NCBI GenBank assembly: GCA_041393495.1
Contig: JAWKKA010000014.1
Span: 44,674 to 108,673, forward strand
Length of the DNA: 64,000 bases
Source: RHKX01 sp041393495
Lineage (GTDB): Bacteria > Actinomycetota > Thermoleophilia > Solirubrobacterales > 70-9
Reading direction: 5' to 3'
A program made the translations under genes and the position numbers. Of the stretch, positions 36,134-45,339 are shown piece after piece. The notes below the pieces were generated by a model. The model was not told where the DNA came from, made no database searches, and worked only from the letters and a program-made list of their open reading frames with translations. The stretch's first letter is position 1; each line of letters starts with the position of its first letter.

Positions 36134-36250
36134 GCGACCCCGGGTCGGTCCCGGGGCGCCTGATCGTGATCTTCGCGACCGCCCGGGGTTCAAAGAGCAT
36201 GCCCGAGTCGATTCGGGACCGAGGCCGACTGCGACGATAGTGAAGCCGAG

Positions 36251-37513
36251 ATGCCGATTTCGCTGAGACCGATCGCCAGGCGCGCGCTCGCGGCGCAGTC
36301 CGACGATCGGCTCGTGCGGCTGCTTCGCGAGGGGCACGAGCCGGCTTTCGACGAGATCGTGCGCCGCTACCGCGGGCCGCTGGTCACGTTCGCCGCTGCG
36401 ATCGCCGGCGCCGGCCGCGCCGAGGACGTCGTCCAGACCGCCCTCATGCGGGCGCATCGTGCGCTCAGGGCCGATGCGCGCGAGATCCGGCTGCGGCCGT
36501 GGCTGTTCGCGATCGTCCGCAACGGCGCCCTCAACGCGGTCCGCGACGAGCCAGCCTGGAGCGAGCTCGACCCCGAGCGGCAGGGCGACCGGGAGACCGC
36601 GGCCACCGCCGAGCAGCGCGAGGAGCTCGAGCGCCTCGTCGATGCCGTCTGTGCGCTGCCGGAATCGCAGCGGCGGGCGCTAGTGATGCGCGAGATGGAG
36701 GGCGTCGGACATGCCGAGATCGCAGCGAAGCTGCAGACGAGCCCGACCGCGGTCCGCGGCCTGATCTTCCGCGCCCGGACGACGCTGCGAAACGCGCTCG
36801 GCGCCCTCGTGCCGCTGCCGGTCCTGCGGTGGCTGCTCGAGGACGCTGCCATCGCCGCGACGGCGGGCGCGGCGGGGACGGGCGGCGCCGGCGTGGGCGT
36901 CGTCGGGACGGGCGGCGGCGCACTCTTCGGCGGCGCCTTCGGCAAGGCGGCCGTGGGGCTCACGGTCGCGCTCTTCGCCGTCGGCGCGGGCAAGGCGATC
37001 CAGGATCGTCGCGACGGCGGCGATCGCGACGAGGCCGGCCCCGAGACAGCCCGCGCCGCCACCGGCGCCGCGGCCGGCGAGCGCGACAACGGCGGACGCG
37101 GAACGGCTGCGGACCGCGGCAGGGCGGCGGCCGAGCGGCGCGAGCCGCGCCACGAAGGCGCCGAGGAGCGTCGTGAGCACCGTGAGGCCACCGGCGAGAA
37201 CGACCGCGAGGACCGCGGCGATGGACACGGCGACCGCGATGACGGGCACGAGGACCGCGGCGACGATACCCGCGCTGGCGGCACCGCCGAGGACCACGGC
37301 GGCCACTCGGGCGCGGGGTCCTCCGGCGCCTCGACAGGCGGCGGCAGCGGTCACCCGGCGGGCGGCGGCTCCGACGATCACGACGACGAGATCGACGACG
37401 ACGATCGGGCCGAGCCGGAGGAGCCGGAGGAGCCCGAGGAGCCCGATATCGACGACAGCGACGACGACGAGGTCCACCCGACTCCGAGCCGCGACGACGG
37501 CGACGACGACTGA
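36251..37513 (+). CDS. sigma-70 family (ECF-like) factor with membrane segment and acidic tail
   Basis: A 420-residue protein. Residues about 15-85 match sigma region 2 (EPAFDEIVRRYRGPLVTFAA ... AEDVVQTALMRAHRAL) and about 125-180 region 4 (LPESQRRALVMREMEGVGHAEIAAKLQTS, given in outline). Unlike normal ECF factors of about 190 residues, it continues with a Gly/Ala-rich hydrophobic segment (about 200-250), a highly charged Arg/Glu/Asp tail and a Gly/Ser linker ending in Asp/Glu repeats (EEPEEPEEPD). It therefore looks membrane-bound with an acidic outer tail. No anti-sigma gene is adjacent. Confidence 0.85.
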   Translation: MPISLRPIARRALAAQSDDRLVRLLREGHEPAFDEIVRRYRGPLVTFAAAIAGAGRAEDVVQTALMRAHRALRADAREIRLRPWLFAIVRNGALNAVRDEPAWSELDPERQGDRETAATAEQREELERLVDAVCALPESQRRALVMREMEGVGHAEIAAKLQTSPTAVRGLIFRARTTLRNALGALVPLPVLRWLLEDAAIAATAGAAGTGGAGVGVVGTGGGALFGGAFGKAAVGLTVALFAVGAGKAIQDRRDGGDRDEAGPETARAATGAAAGERDNGGRGTAADRGRAAAERREPRHEGAEERREHREATGENDREDRGDGHGDRDDGHEDRGDDTRAGGTAEDHGGHSGAGSSGASTGGGSGHPAGGGSDDHDDEIDDDDRAEPEEPEEPEEPDIDDSDDDEVHPTPSRDDGDDD

Positions 37514-37720
37514 GCGGTTCCCGGGGCGATGTCCGCAGGCGGCGGAGCCGCCACCCGCCGGGCGACGGCTTGTGCGCCCACCCGCTGGGGTGCAGGCCGC
37601 AGGCCGCCGCGCTCCGGCATGGGGACCTCCGTTTCCCCCGGCGACCCCCCGCGGCCGGGGCCGGCGTCGCGACGCCGCGTCGAGGAGGCCGGGCGCGCGA
37701 TCCCGCGCCGGCGGCCCCGC

Positions 37721-38683
37721 TCAGCTCCAGCGTGGCTTGATCCGGCCCAGGCGCGGCTTCGGCAGGGCTTCGAGCATCGCCTCGAAGGCTTCTCCCACAG
37801 CGGCCGGCGTCGGCCGCGCGGCCGGCTCGAACGCCAGGCAGGACCCGATCGCCGCCGCCGCAGCGGCGGGAAGGTCCGCCTCGAGCGGGAGCGCCGGCGC
37901 CGCGAGCTGCGGCCAGCGCTCCTCGGGACGGTCGGAGTCGGCATCGGCGGCGCCGCGCTCGAACGGTCGCTCGCCGGTGGCCGCGCGGTGGAGGGTGACC
38001 CCGAGCCCGAAGACATCCGCTGCCGGCCCGACCGGGCCGAGCTCGGCCGGGAGGCACTGCTCGGGCGCCATGTAGGAGTCGGTGCCGATCGGCTGATCGA
38101 TCGTCGCGGCCGCCTCGAGGCGGCGGGCGACGCTGAGGTCGATCAGGCGCGGCGGCGCCCCCATGATCACGTTCGCCGGCTTGATGTCGAGGTGGACCCA
38201 GCCCTCCGCGTGCATGTAGTGGACCGCGGCGGCGAGCTGGATGGCGAGCGGGGCCAGTTGCTCGCGGCCGAGCGCCCCGTAGCGGCGGATCAGGCTCGAC
38301 AGGCGCGGCCCCTCGAGGTGCTCGAGCAGAAGCTGGGGGCGCGGCCCGCCGAGCTCGGCCCCGAAGCAGCGGACGATCACCGGATGGTTGAGGGCGGCGA
38401 GCGCCTCCGCCTCTTCGGCCAGGCCGAGCAGCGTCTCCTGCTCGGCGACGCGCCCGGGCCGGACGAGCTTCGCGACGACGGTGGTTCGCAGGTGCGCGTC
38501 CCAGGCGAGGTAGGCCTCGTAGCGATGGCCGCCGCCGAGCTTGGTCAGGACGCTGCGCCCGGGAAGGATCTCGTCCCCCTCGCCGAAGCTCCAGCCATCG
38601 CCGGACCCGGGCGCGGAGGCCCCGGCGGGGCGACTCGCCGGAGCCGCCCCGCCGTCCTCGGCTTGCTCGGGATCGGCGATCAG
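37721..38683 (-). CDS. serine/threonine protein kinase, non-canonical start
   Basis: A eukaryotic-type kinase of about 320 residues with no membrane helix. N-lobe: ILPGRSVLTKLGGGHRYEAYLAW with the ATP-binding glycines, and VVAKLV with the catalytic Lys. C-lobe: HLDIKPANVIM catalytic loop, IDLS in place of DFG, and YMAPEQ activation segment. No ATG, GTG or TTG exists in frame between the previous stop and a GTG at 38380, which lies inside the N-lobe. A CTG at 38683 overlaps the upstream stop as CTGA, so I propose CTG initiation coupled to that gene. About 40 polar residues precede the kinase fold. Confidence 0.8.
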   Translation of the reverse strand: MIADPEQAEDGGAAPASRPAGASAPGSGDGWSFGEGDEILPGRSVLTKLGGGHRYEAYLAWDAHLRTTVVAKLVRPGRVAEQETLLGLAEEAEALAALNHPVIVRCFGAELGGPRPQLLLEHLEGPRLSSLIRRYGALGREQLAPLAIQLAAAVHYMHAEGWVHLDIKPANVIMGAPPRLIDLSVARRLEAAATIDQPIGTDSYMAPEQCLPAELGPVGPAADVFGLGVTLHRAATGERPFERGAADADSDRPEERWPQLAAPALPLEADLPAAAAAAIGSCLAFEPAARPTPAAVGEAFEAMLEALPKPRLGRIKPRWS

Positions 38684-39165
38684 CGGCCCTTCGTCAGGGT
38701 CCCGGTCGCCGTGTCGTTGGTGGCCGTGTTCGAGGGGCCGGTGCCCCGGGTGGTCCCGGTCGCGGTGTCGGCACCGGTCTTGGTCCCGGTCGCCGTGTCG
38801 TTGGTGGCCGTGTTCGAGGGGCCGGTGCCCCGGGTGGTCCCGGTGGCGGTGTCGGCACGGGTCTTGGTCCCGGTCGCCGTGTCGTTGGTGGCCGTGTTCG
38901 AGGGGCCGGTGCCCCGGGTGGTCCCGGTGGCGGTGCCGGCGGTCGGGCCGGTGTCGCCGTCGTCATCGTCGTCGTCGTCGTGGCCGCCGTCGTCGCCGCC
39001 GCCGTCGTCGCGCTTGGCGACGAGATCATCGCTCGACGCCTTCGCGGCACCGCTTGTGATGCTCGCGACGCCGAGCAGGAAGGCTGCCATCAACAGCACG
39101 ACGCCGATGATCGCGAGGCGATCGTAGAGGCGGCGCTCTCCATCGGAGAACTCGTGGTCGGTCAT
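38680..39165 (-). CDS. single-pass membrane protein with Thr-rich repeats
   Basis: A 161-residue protein from ATG at 39165, preceded by AAGGAG at a 7-base distance. A charged N-terminus (MTDHEFSDGERRLYDRLA), one helix (about 19-41), then an outer Asp/Gly run (DDGGGDDGGHDDDDDDDGDTG) and nearly three copies of a 28-residue repeat containing DTATGT and GTGPSNTATN. The stop overlaps the kinase start by 4 bases. Function unknown; the Thr-rich tail could be glycosylated outside the cell. The arrangement suggests a surface partner of the kinase. Confidence 0.7.
   Translation of the reverse strand: MTDHEFSDGERRLYDRLAIIGVVLLMAAFLLGVASITSGAAKASSDDLVAKRDDGGGDDGGHDDDDDDDGDTGPTAGTATGTTRGTGPSNTATNDTATGTKTRADTATGTTRGTGPSNTATNDTATGTKTGADTATGTTRGTGPSNTATNDTATGTLTKGR
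38690..38945. repeat. 84-bp tandem repeat within the Thr-rich membrane protein gene
   Basis: The segment TGTTCGAGGGGCCGGTGCCC recurs at about 38727, 38811 and 38895, exactly 84 bp apart, with only a few base changes between copies. Copies are in frame (28 residues each), so copy number can vary without breaking the gene. Confidence 0.88.
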
Positions 39166-39249
39166 TGGTCGCTCCTTTGTCGTTCGGGCCTGATCTGGCC
39201 ACTCATCTGCTGTGAACCCGAGCCGGCGGCGAAGATCACGCGGCACCCC

Positions 39250-41869
39250 CTACTTCGCGCTCAGCCAGTCGCCGCCGGCGCCGGCGTCGACGGCGAGCGG
39301 CGGGTCGAGCGGAAACGCATCGACCATCTCGCGCCGGGCGAGCTCGGTGACCGCCCCGGTCTCGGTCGCCGGCCCCTCGAACAGGAGCTCGTCGTGGATC
39401 TGCAGGATCAGCCGCGACTCGAGCGCTTCGCTCGCGAGCGCGCGGCTGCAGTTGATCATCGCCAGCTTGATGATGTCGGCGGCGGTGCCCTGGATCACCG
39501 TGTTGACGGCGAGCCGCTCGCCGAGCTGGCGGGTCTGCCAGTTCCGCGAGCGCAGCTCGGGGATCAGCCGCCGCCGGCCCATCAGCGTCCGCACGCAGCC
39601 CTCATCGCGAGCGGTCTCGATCGTCTCGTCGATGAACCGCTTGACGCCGGCGAAGCGCTCGAAGTAGCGCTCGATGTAGCCGGCCGCCTCCTCCTGCGGG
39701 ATCGACAGGCGATCGGCGAGGCCGAACGCCGAGAGCCCGTAGGCAATCCCGTAGTTGACCATCTTCGCCTTCGACCGCTCGCCGGCGCTGATCGCGTCGG
39801 GGTCGGCGCCGACGATCCCCGCCGCCGTCGCCGCGTGCACGTCCTCGCCGGAGGCGAAGATCTCGCGCAGCGCCTCGTCGCCGGAGATGTGGGCGAGGAC
39901 GCGGAGCTCGACCTGGTTGTAGTCGCAGGAGACCAGCTCGCTGCCCGCCTCGGCGACGAAGCAGCCGCGGATCGGCCGACCGAGGTCGGAGCGGATCGGG
40001 ATGTTCTGGAGGTTCGGGTTGGTGCTCGACAGCCGTCCGGTGGCGGCCCGGACCTGGCTGAAGGTCGTGTGGATCCGCCCGTCGTCAGGGTCGATCAGGC
40101 CCGGCAGCGAGTCGAGGTAGGTGCTGGTCAGCTTCGTGACCTCGCGCCAGCGCTCGACCTTGGCGACGATCTCGTGCTCGTCGCGGATCTGCGCGAGGAC
40201 CCGCGCGTCGGTCGAGTAGCCGGTCTTGCCGCGGCGCTTGCGGCTCAGCTTCAGCTCGTCGAAGAGGACCTCGCCGAGCTGCTGGGGAGCCGATCGTGAA
40301 CTCGCGGCCGGCGAGCGCCCAGATCTCCGCCTGCAGCGCGTCGGCCTGGCCGGCGAGCTCCGCGGAGATCGCCGCGAGCCTGGCGGTGTCGAGCTTGACG
40401 CCGGCCCGCTCCATCCCGGCGAGCACCTCGACGAGCGGCATCTCGACCTCGCTCATCACCCGCTCGAGCCCGAGCTCGGCGAGCTTCGGGCGCTGCCGGC
40501 CGGCGAGCTCCCAGACGAGCCGCGCCGTCGTCGCGGGGTCGCCGGCCTCCTCGCCGTCGCCGAGCGCGAGCTGTCCGTCGTCCGGCGTGCCGGCGCCGGC
40601 GACCGAGATCCCCTCGTCGGCGGCGAGCTCGTCGAGCTCGTAGGCCCGGCGCGCGGGGTCGATCAGGTAGGCGGCGACCATCGAGTCGTGGGCGAGGTCG
40701 AGCGATCCGGCGGCGAGGCCGGCGAGGAAGCCACGGCTGGAGCTGCCCGCCATCGACTTGAAGTCGTGCCCGACGAGCGGATGGCCGGCCAGCGCCGCGA
40801 CCAGGTCGGCGGGCTCGGGCAGGGGACCGCCGATCAGCTCGGCGCCGTCGTAGCCGCCCCAGCGCCCGCCGGCGATCGCGAACGAGATCTCGCCGGCGCC
40901 GAGGTCGGCGATCTCGCCCGCGACCGGCTCGACATCGATCGTCTCGTCGGCGGGGCGATCGGGGACCTCCCCCTCCCAGGCGTCCTCGAGCCGCTGGATC
41001 ACCTGCCGGAGCTCGAACTCGGCGGCGGTCTCGCGCAGCCTCGAGAGGTCGGGACCGCGCTCCATCAGCGCCGGCAGGTCGAGCTCGACGTCGATGTCGG
41101 CGTGCATCGTCGCGAGCTGCTTCGAGACCCGCGCGTCCTCGGCGTGCTCGGTGAGGTTCTGCTTCCGCTTCGGGCCCGAGATCGAGTCGATGTTGGCGAG
41201 GACGCCCTCGAGCGACCCGAACTGCTGCAGCAGCTGCGCCGCGGTCTTCTCGCCGATCCCGGGGACGCCGGGGATGTTGTCGGAGCTGTCGCCCTTGAGC
41301 CCGATCAGGTCGGGGACGAGCTCGGGCGGCACCCCGTAGCGCTCGATCACGCCCGCCCGGTCGTAGAGCTTGGTGTCGGTGACCCCGCGCGAGGTCGACA
41401 TCACCCGGACGCCGTCGTCGACGAGCTGGTAGGCGTCGCGGTCGCCGGTCACGACCGTGACCGGGATCCCGCCCGCCCGCGCCTTCGCGACCATCGAGGC
41501 GATCACGTCATCGGCCTCCCAGCCTTCGACCCGGACGTTCGCGAACCCGAACGCCTCCGACATCGGCGCGAGGTGCGGCCACTGCTCCTTGAGCAGGTCG
41601 GGCCGCGGCTTGCGCTGCGCCTTGTAGGGCTCGTAGACCTGCTCGCGGCCCGACCAGCCGGCGTCCCAGGCGACGACGACCGCGCGCGGGCGGTAGTCGG
41701 TGAGGATCTTGACCATCATCGACGCGAAGCCGTAGATCGCGTTCGTCGGGCGGCCGTCGGAGGTCGCGATCGACTCGGGCAGGGCGAAGAACGCCCGGTA
41801 GGCGAGGCTGTTGCCGTCGATCAGGAAGAGATCGCCGTCGTGCTCGCTGCCGTTGTCCGCGGCGGCCAT
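39250..41869 (-). CDS. polA: DNA polymerase I, interrupted by one frameshift
   Basis: Replication and repair polymerase of about 873 residues when read across one break. N-terminal 5'-nuclease: FLIDGNSLAYRAFFALP, GDRDAYQLV and LIGLKGDSSDNIPGVPGIGEKTA (in outline). The middle domain lacks the DxE of a 3'-exonuclease, so proofreading is probably absent. Polymerase: TGRLSS, NPNLQNIP, CDYNQVELR, SKAKMVNYGIAYG and QIHDELLFE. The frame changes after FTIGSP near + strand 40284-40287, where two bases are missing relative to the family pattern GSPQQLGEVLF. ATG at 41869 is used; another lies at 41881. Confidence 0.93.
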
Positions 41870-41912
41870 CCGGTTGATCATAGGTGCGGCCGATCTGCTT
41901 CGATCGGCGCCG

Positions 41913-42824
41913 ATGAAGTGGAAGCGCGGAACCAGGAGCCGCGACGTGATCGACATCCGGGGCGCGTCGAAGCGACCGTCCCGGGGCGGGCCGGGGCTGC
42001 CGATCCCCGGCGGGCTCGGCGGCCTCGGGGGCGGCGCCGGCCTGATCGCCCTGCTCGTGATCATCGCCGTCAACGTGATCGGCGGGGGCTCGGGGGCCGG
42101 CTTCGACGTCCCCGGGCTCGGCGCCGGCGCGACCGCGCCGGGGGCGGGCTCCCCGCAGCCGCTCCCGCCCGGCGAGGACCCCCAGGCCGACCTCAAGGAC
42201 TTCTCGGCCTACGTCTTCGACGATGCCCAGGACGTCTGGCGCGGCGCCTTCGCACGTGGCGAGCGCCGCTACGACACGGCGAAGCTGGTCCTCTACTCGG
42301 ACGCCGTCCGGACCGACGGCTGCGGCAGCGCCACGTCCGCGGTCGGCCCGTTCTACTGCCCCGCCGACGAGCGCGTCTACCTCGACCTGAGCTTCTACGG
42401 GGAGATGCGCCGACAGCTCGGTGCCTCGGGCGATTTCGCCTGGGCCTACGTGATCGCCCACGAGATGGGCCACCACGTCCAGCGCCTGACCGGCACCAGC
42501 TCCACGGTCGATCGGCTCAGCCGCTCCGATCCCGCCGAAGCGAACGAGCTGTCGGTCCGCCAGGAGCTGCAGGCCGACTGCTACGCCGGCGTCTGGGCGG
42601 CGACCGTCTACCGCGAGGGGGCCCTCGAGGCCGGCGACCTCGACGAGGCCTTCAACGCCGCCGAGGCGGTCGGCGACGACCGCCTTCAGGAGCGGGCGAC
42701 CGGCAGCGTCGATCCGGACAGCTTCACCCACGGCACCTCCGAGCAGCGCCGGGCCTGGTTCGAGCGCGGCTACCGCTCCGGCGACCCCGCCGACTGCGAC
42801 ACGTTCGCGGCCGCGACGCTGTAA
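41913..42824 (+). CDS. neutral zinc metallopeptidase (YpfJ/PF04228 type), membrane-anchored
   Basis: A 303-residue protein. The start KWKRGTRSRDVIDIRG and Gly-rich stretch precede one membrane helix (about 42-62), then a Pro-rich linker and the peptidase domain. YVIAHEMGHHVQ carries the HExxH-like zinc site (HEMGH), with ELQADCYAGVWA supplying further ligands. FYCPADERVYLDLSFY and C-terminal CDTF are typical of the family. It acts outside the membrane. It is divergent from polA with only about 30 bases between starts. Confidence 0.9.
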   Translation: MKWKRGTRSRDVIDIRGASKRPSRGGPGLPIPGGLGGLGGGAGLIALLVIIAVNVIGGGSGAGFDVPGLGAGATAPGAGSPQPLPPGEDPQADLKDFSAYVFDDAQDVWRGAFARGERRYDTAKLVLYSDAVRTDGCGSATSAVGPFYCPADERVYLDLSFYGEMRRQLGASGDFAWAYVIAHEMGHHVQRLTGTSSTVDRLSRSDPAEANELSVRQELQADCYAGVWAATVYREGALEAGDLDEAFNAAEAVGDDRLQERATGSVDPDSFTHGTSEQRRAWFERGYRSGDPADCDTFAAATL

Positions 42825-42885
42825 CCGGCCGACAGCACGCTCGCTGCAGCAGCCGGCCACGACCCTGTCCGCCGCCCGCCGTCCG

Positions 42886-43815
42886 CTACTCGGGGAACAT
42901 CCGGTAGACGCGGTTGCGGACCACGTCCATCGCCTCGGGGCTGAGCCGGTCGATCGTCGCGACGACATGGGCGAACGGCGGCGCGACCCGGCGCGGGCGG
43001 CCGGCGACCGCCTCGACGACGAGCGCCGCCGCCTCGGCGGGCGTCAGCGTCGGGATCCGCTCGTACTGCCGGGTCGGGGAGATCATCGGCGTGCGGACGA
43101 GCGGCATCGAGATCGTCGTGAAGCGGATGCCGTCATCGAGGGCCTCGGCCTGGACGGCGTCGGAGAAGGCCTCGAGGGCCGCCTTCGAGGCGATGTAGGC
43201 GGAGAAGCGGGGCGTCCGGATCTGGACCCCGGCCGTGGAGACGTTGATCACCTGTCCGTGGCGCTGCTCGCGCATCGCCGGCAGCAGGCGGAGGATCAGC
43301 CGGACCGCGCCGAAGTAGTTGAGCTGCATCATCCGCTCGAAGTCGTGGAAGCGGTCGCCCTCGGCGGCGAGGGAGCGACGGATCGAGCGGCCCGCGTTGT
43401 TGACGAGGACGTCGACCGTGCCGTGCGCAGCGAGGACGCGGTCGCAGAGCGCGTCGATCGCGTCGAGGTCGGTGAGGTCGCAGGGATGGGGGTGGGTCGC
43501 GCCGGGGCCGCCGGCGGCCGCGATCTCGCCGGCGACCCGCTCGAGCCGGTCGGCGCTGCGCGCGACCATCAGCACGGTCGCGTTCGCCGCGGCGAGCCGG
43601 CGGGCGGTCGCCTCGCCGATCCCCGAGGAGGCCCCGGTGACCATCACGACCGTCCCGGCGAGGTCCGCCGATCCGTCGCCGAGCAGGCCACCGAGCGGGC
43701 CGAGCGCGGCGTGACGGAGCCCGCCGCCGCCGCCGATCGGCTTGCTGGCGGCGCGAAACAGGGCGCCGGCCGGACCTGCGGCCGATCGCCGGAGCCGTCG
43801 CAGTACCGGGTTCAC
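42886..43815 (-). CDS. short-chain dehydrogenase/reductase
   Basis: A 309-residue SDR. NAD(P) site VTGASSGIGEA at about 60-70, NNAGRS at about 138, catalytic Ser in NVSTAGVQ and YIASK for Tyr/Lys. The first 50 residues are an extra Arg/Gly-rich arm. The C-terminal part (VVRNRVYRMFPE) resembles membrane-associated fatty-acyl or ketoacyl reductases. Substrate unknown. Divergent from the malic enzyme gene by 60 bases. Confidence 0.87.
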   Translation of the reverse strand: MNPVLRRLRRSAAGPAGALFRAASKPIGGGGGLRHAALGPLGGLLGDGSADLAGTVVMVTGASSGIGEATARRLAAANATVLMVARSADRLERVAGEIAAAGGPGATHPHPCDLTDLDAIDALCDRVLAAHGTVDVLVNNAGRSIRRSLAAEGDRFHDFERMMQLNYFGAVRLILRLLPAMREQRHGQVINVSTAGVQIRTPRFSAYIASKAALEAFSDAVQAEALDDGIRFTTISMPLVRTPMISPTRQYERIPTLTPAEAAALVVEAVAGRPRRVAPPFAHVVATIDRLSPEAMDVVRNRVYRMFPE

Positions 43816-43875
43816 GGCGGCCAGTCTGTCAGGGCCGGTGCCGGAATCCGCCTGCTCCTATGATCCACCGGCACC

Positions 43876-45330
43876 ATGGCCTCCGTCAGCGCCCAGTTCT
43901 CGGTCACCGTCCGCGTCGAGCTCGACGCCCGCAACGAGCCGCTGGGCCGGATCACGGCGGCGATCGCCGAGTCGGGCGGCGGGCTGCAGAGCGTCGACCT
44001 CGTCCCCGGCGTCGGGGGCCCGGGCAAGCGGGTTCGCGAGTTCACGATCGACGCCCACGGCCCCGAGCACTGGGAGCAGATCCTCCGCTCGATCGGCTCG
44101 ATCCGCGGCTCGCGCGTGCTCGACTACACCGACCGGACGTTCGAGATGCACCGCGGCGGCAAGATCGAGCAGCACAACAAGTACCCGCTGAAGACCCGCG
44201 ACGACCTCTCGATGGCGTACACGCCCGGGGTCGCACGGGTCTGCACCGAGATCGCCGCCGACCGCGCGAAGGCCTTCGAGTACACGATCAAGAAGAACAC
44301 GGTCGCCGTCGTCACCGACGGCAGCGCGGTGCTCGGGCTCGGCGACATCGGCCCCGAGGCGGCGATGCCGGTCATGGAGGGCAAGGCGATGCTGTTCAAG
44401 GAGTTCGCGCAGGTCGACGCCTTCCCGATCGCCCTCGACACCAGGGACCCGGAGCGGATCATCGAGGCGGTGAAGCTGATCGCGCCCGGGTTCGGCGGCA
44501 TCAACCTCGAGGACATCTCCGCCCCCCGCTGCTTCTCGATCGAGGACCGGCTCCGCGACGAGATCGACATCCCGGTCTTCCACGACGACCAGCACGGCAC
44601 CGCCGTCGTCGTCATGGCGGCGCTGTTCAACGCGCTGAAGATCGTCGGCAAGCCGATCGAGTCGCTCCGCGTCGTCCTGCTCGGGCTCGGCGCGGCCGGG
44701 ATCGCCTGCACGAAGATGATGCTCAATGCCGGCGTCACCGACATCATCGGCTGCGACCGCCGCGGCGCGATCTCGACCGCCCGTGAGGACTATGCCTCCG
44801 ACTCGATGCCGGCGATCAAGCGATGGTTCGCCGAGACGACCAACCCCGAACGGGTCGAGGGCGGCCCCAACGACGTGCTCGAGGGCGCCGACCTCTTCAT
44901 CGGCCTCTCCGGGCCCGGCCTCGTCGAGCCCGCGGCGATCGCGGGAATGAACCGCGACGCGATCGTCTTCGCGATGGCCAACCCGACGCCGGAGGTGATG
45001 CCGGAGGAGGCCGAGCCGTACGTGCGGATCATGGCCACCGGTCGCTCCGATTACCCGAACCAGATCAACAACGTGCTCTGCTTCCCGGGCATCTTCCGGG
45101 GCGCCCTCGACGCCGGGGCCCCGGCGATCACCGAGGAGATGAAGCTGGCGGCGGCGAAGGGGATCGCCGCGGTCGTCACCGACGACGACCTCAACGAGGA
45201 CTACATCATCCCCAGCGTCTTCGACCGCGACGTCGCGCCGGCCGTCGCCGCGGCCGTCGTCGCCGAGGCCAAGCAGGCCGGGATCGCGAGGGTCACCGAC
45301 GAGACCGGCACCTTCGCCGCGATCGGCTAG
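43876..45330 (+). CDS. NAD(P)-dependent malic enzyme with N-terminal ACT domain
   Basis: A 484-residue enzyme that decarboxylates malate to pyruvate. An ACT-like regulatory domain fills residues about 8-80. The malic domain follows: SMAYTPGVARVC, KKNTVAVVTDGSAVLGLGDIG, EDISAPRCFSIEDRL and FHDDQHGTAVV with the metal-binding acids. The cofactor domain has LLGLGAAGIA at about 275, and FAMANPTPE and NQINNVLCFPGIFRGALD follow. The ACT domain suggests control by an amino acid or other small ligand. Confidence 0.94.
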   Translation: MASVSAQFSVTVRVELDARNEPLGRITAAIAESGGGLQSVDLVPGVGGPGKRVREFTIDAHGPEHWEQILRSIGSIRGSRVLDYTDRTFEMHRGGKIEQHNKYPLKTRDDLSMAYTPGVARVCTEIAADRAKAFEYTIKKNTVAVVTDGSAVLGLGDIGPEAAMPVMEGKAMLFKEFAQVDAFPIALDTRDPERIIEAVKLIAPGFGGINLEDISAPRCFSIEDRLRDEIDIPVFHDDQHGTAVVVMAALFNALKIVGKPIESLRVVLLGLGAAGIACTKMMLNAGVTDIIGCDRRGAISTAREDYASDSMPAIKRWFAETTNPERVEGGPNDVLEGADLFIGLSGPGLVEPAAIAGMNRDAIVFAMANPTPEVMPEEAEPYVRIMATGRSDYPNQINNVLCFPGIFRGALDAGAPAITEEMKLAAAKGIAAVVTDDDLNEDYIIPSVFDRDVAPAVAAAVVAEAKQAGIARVTDETGTFAAIG

Positions 45331-45339
45331 GCCCGGCTC

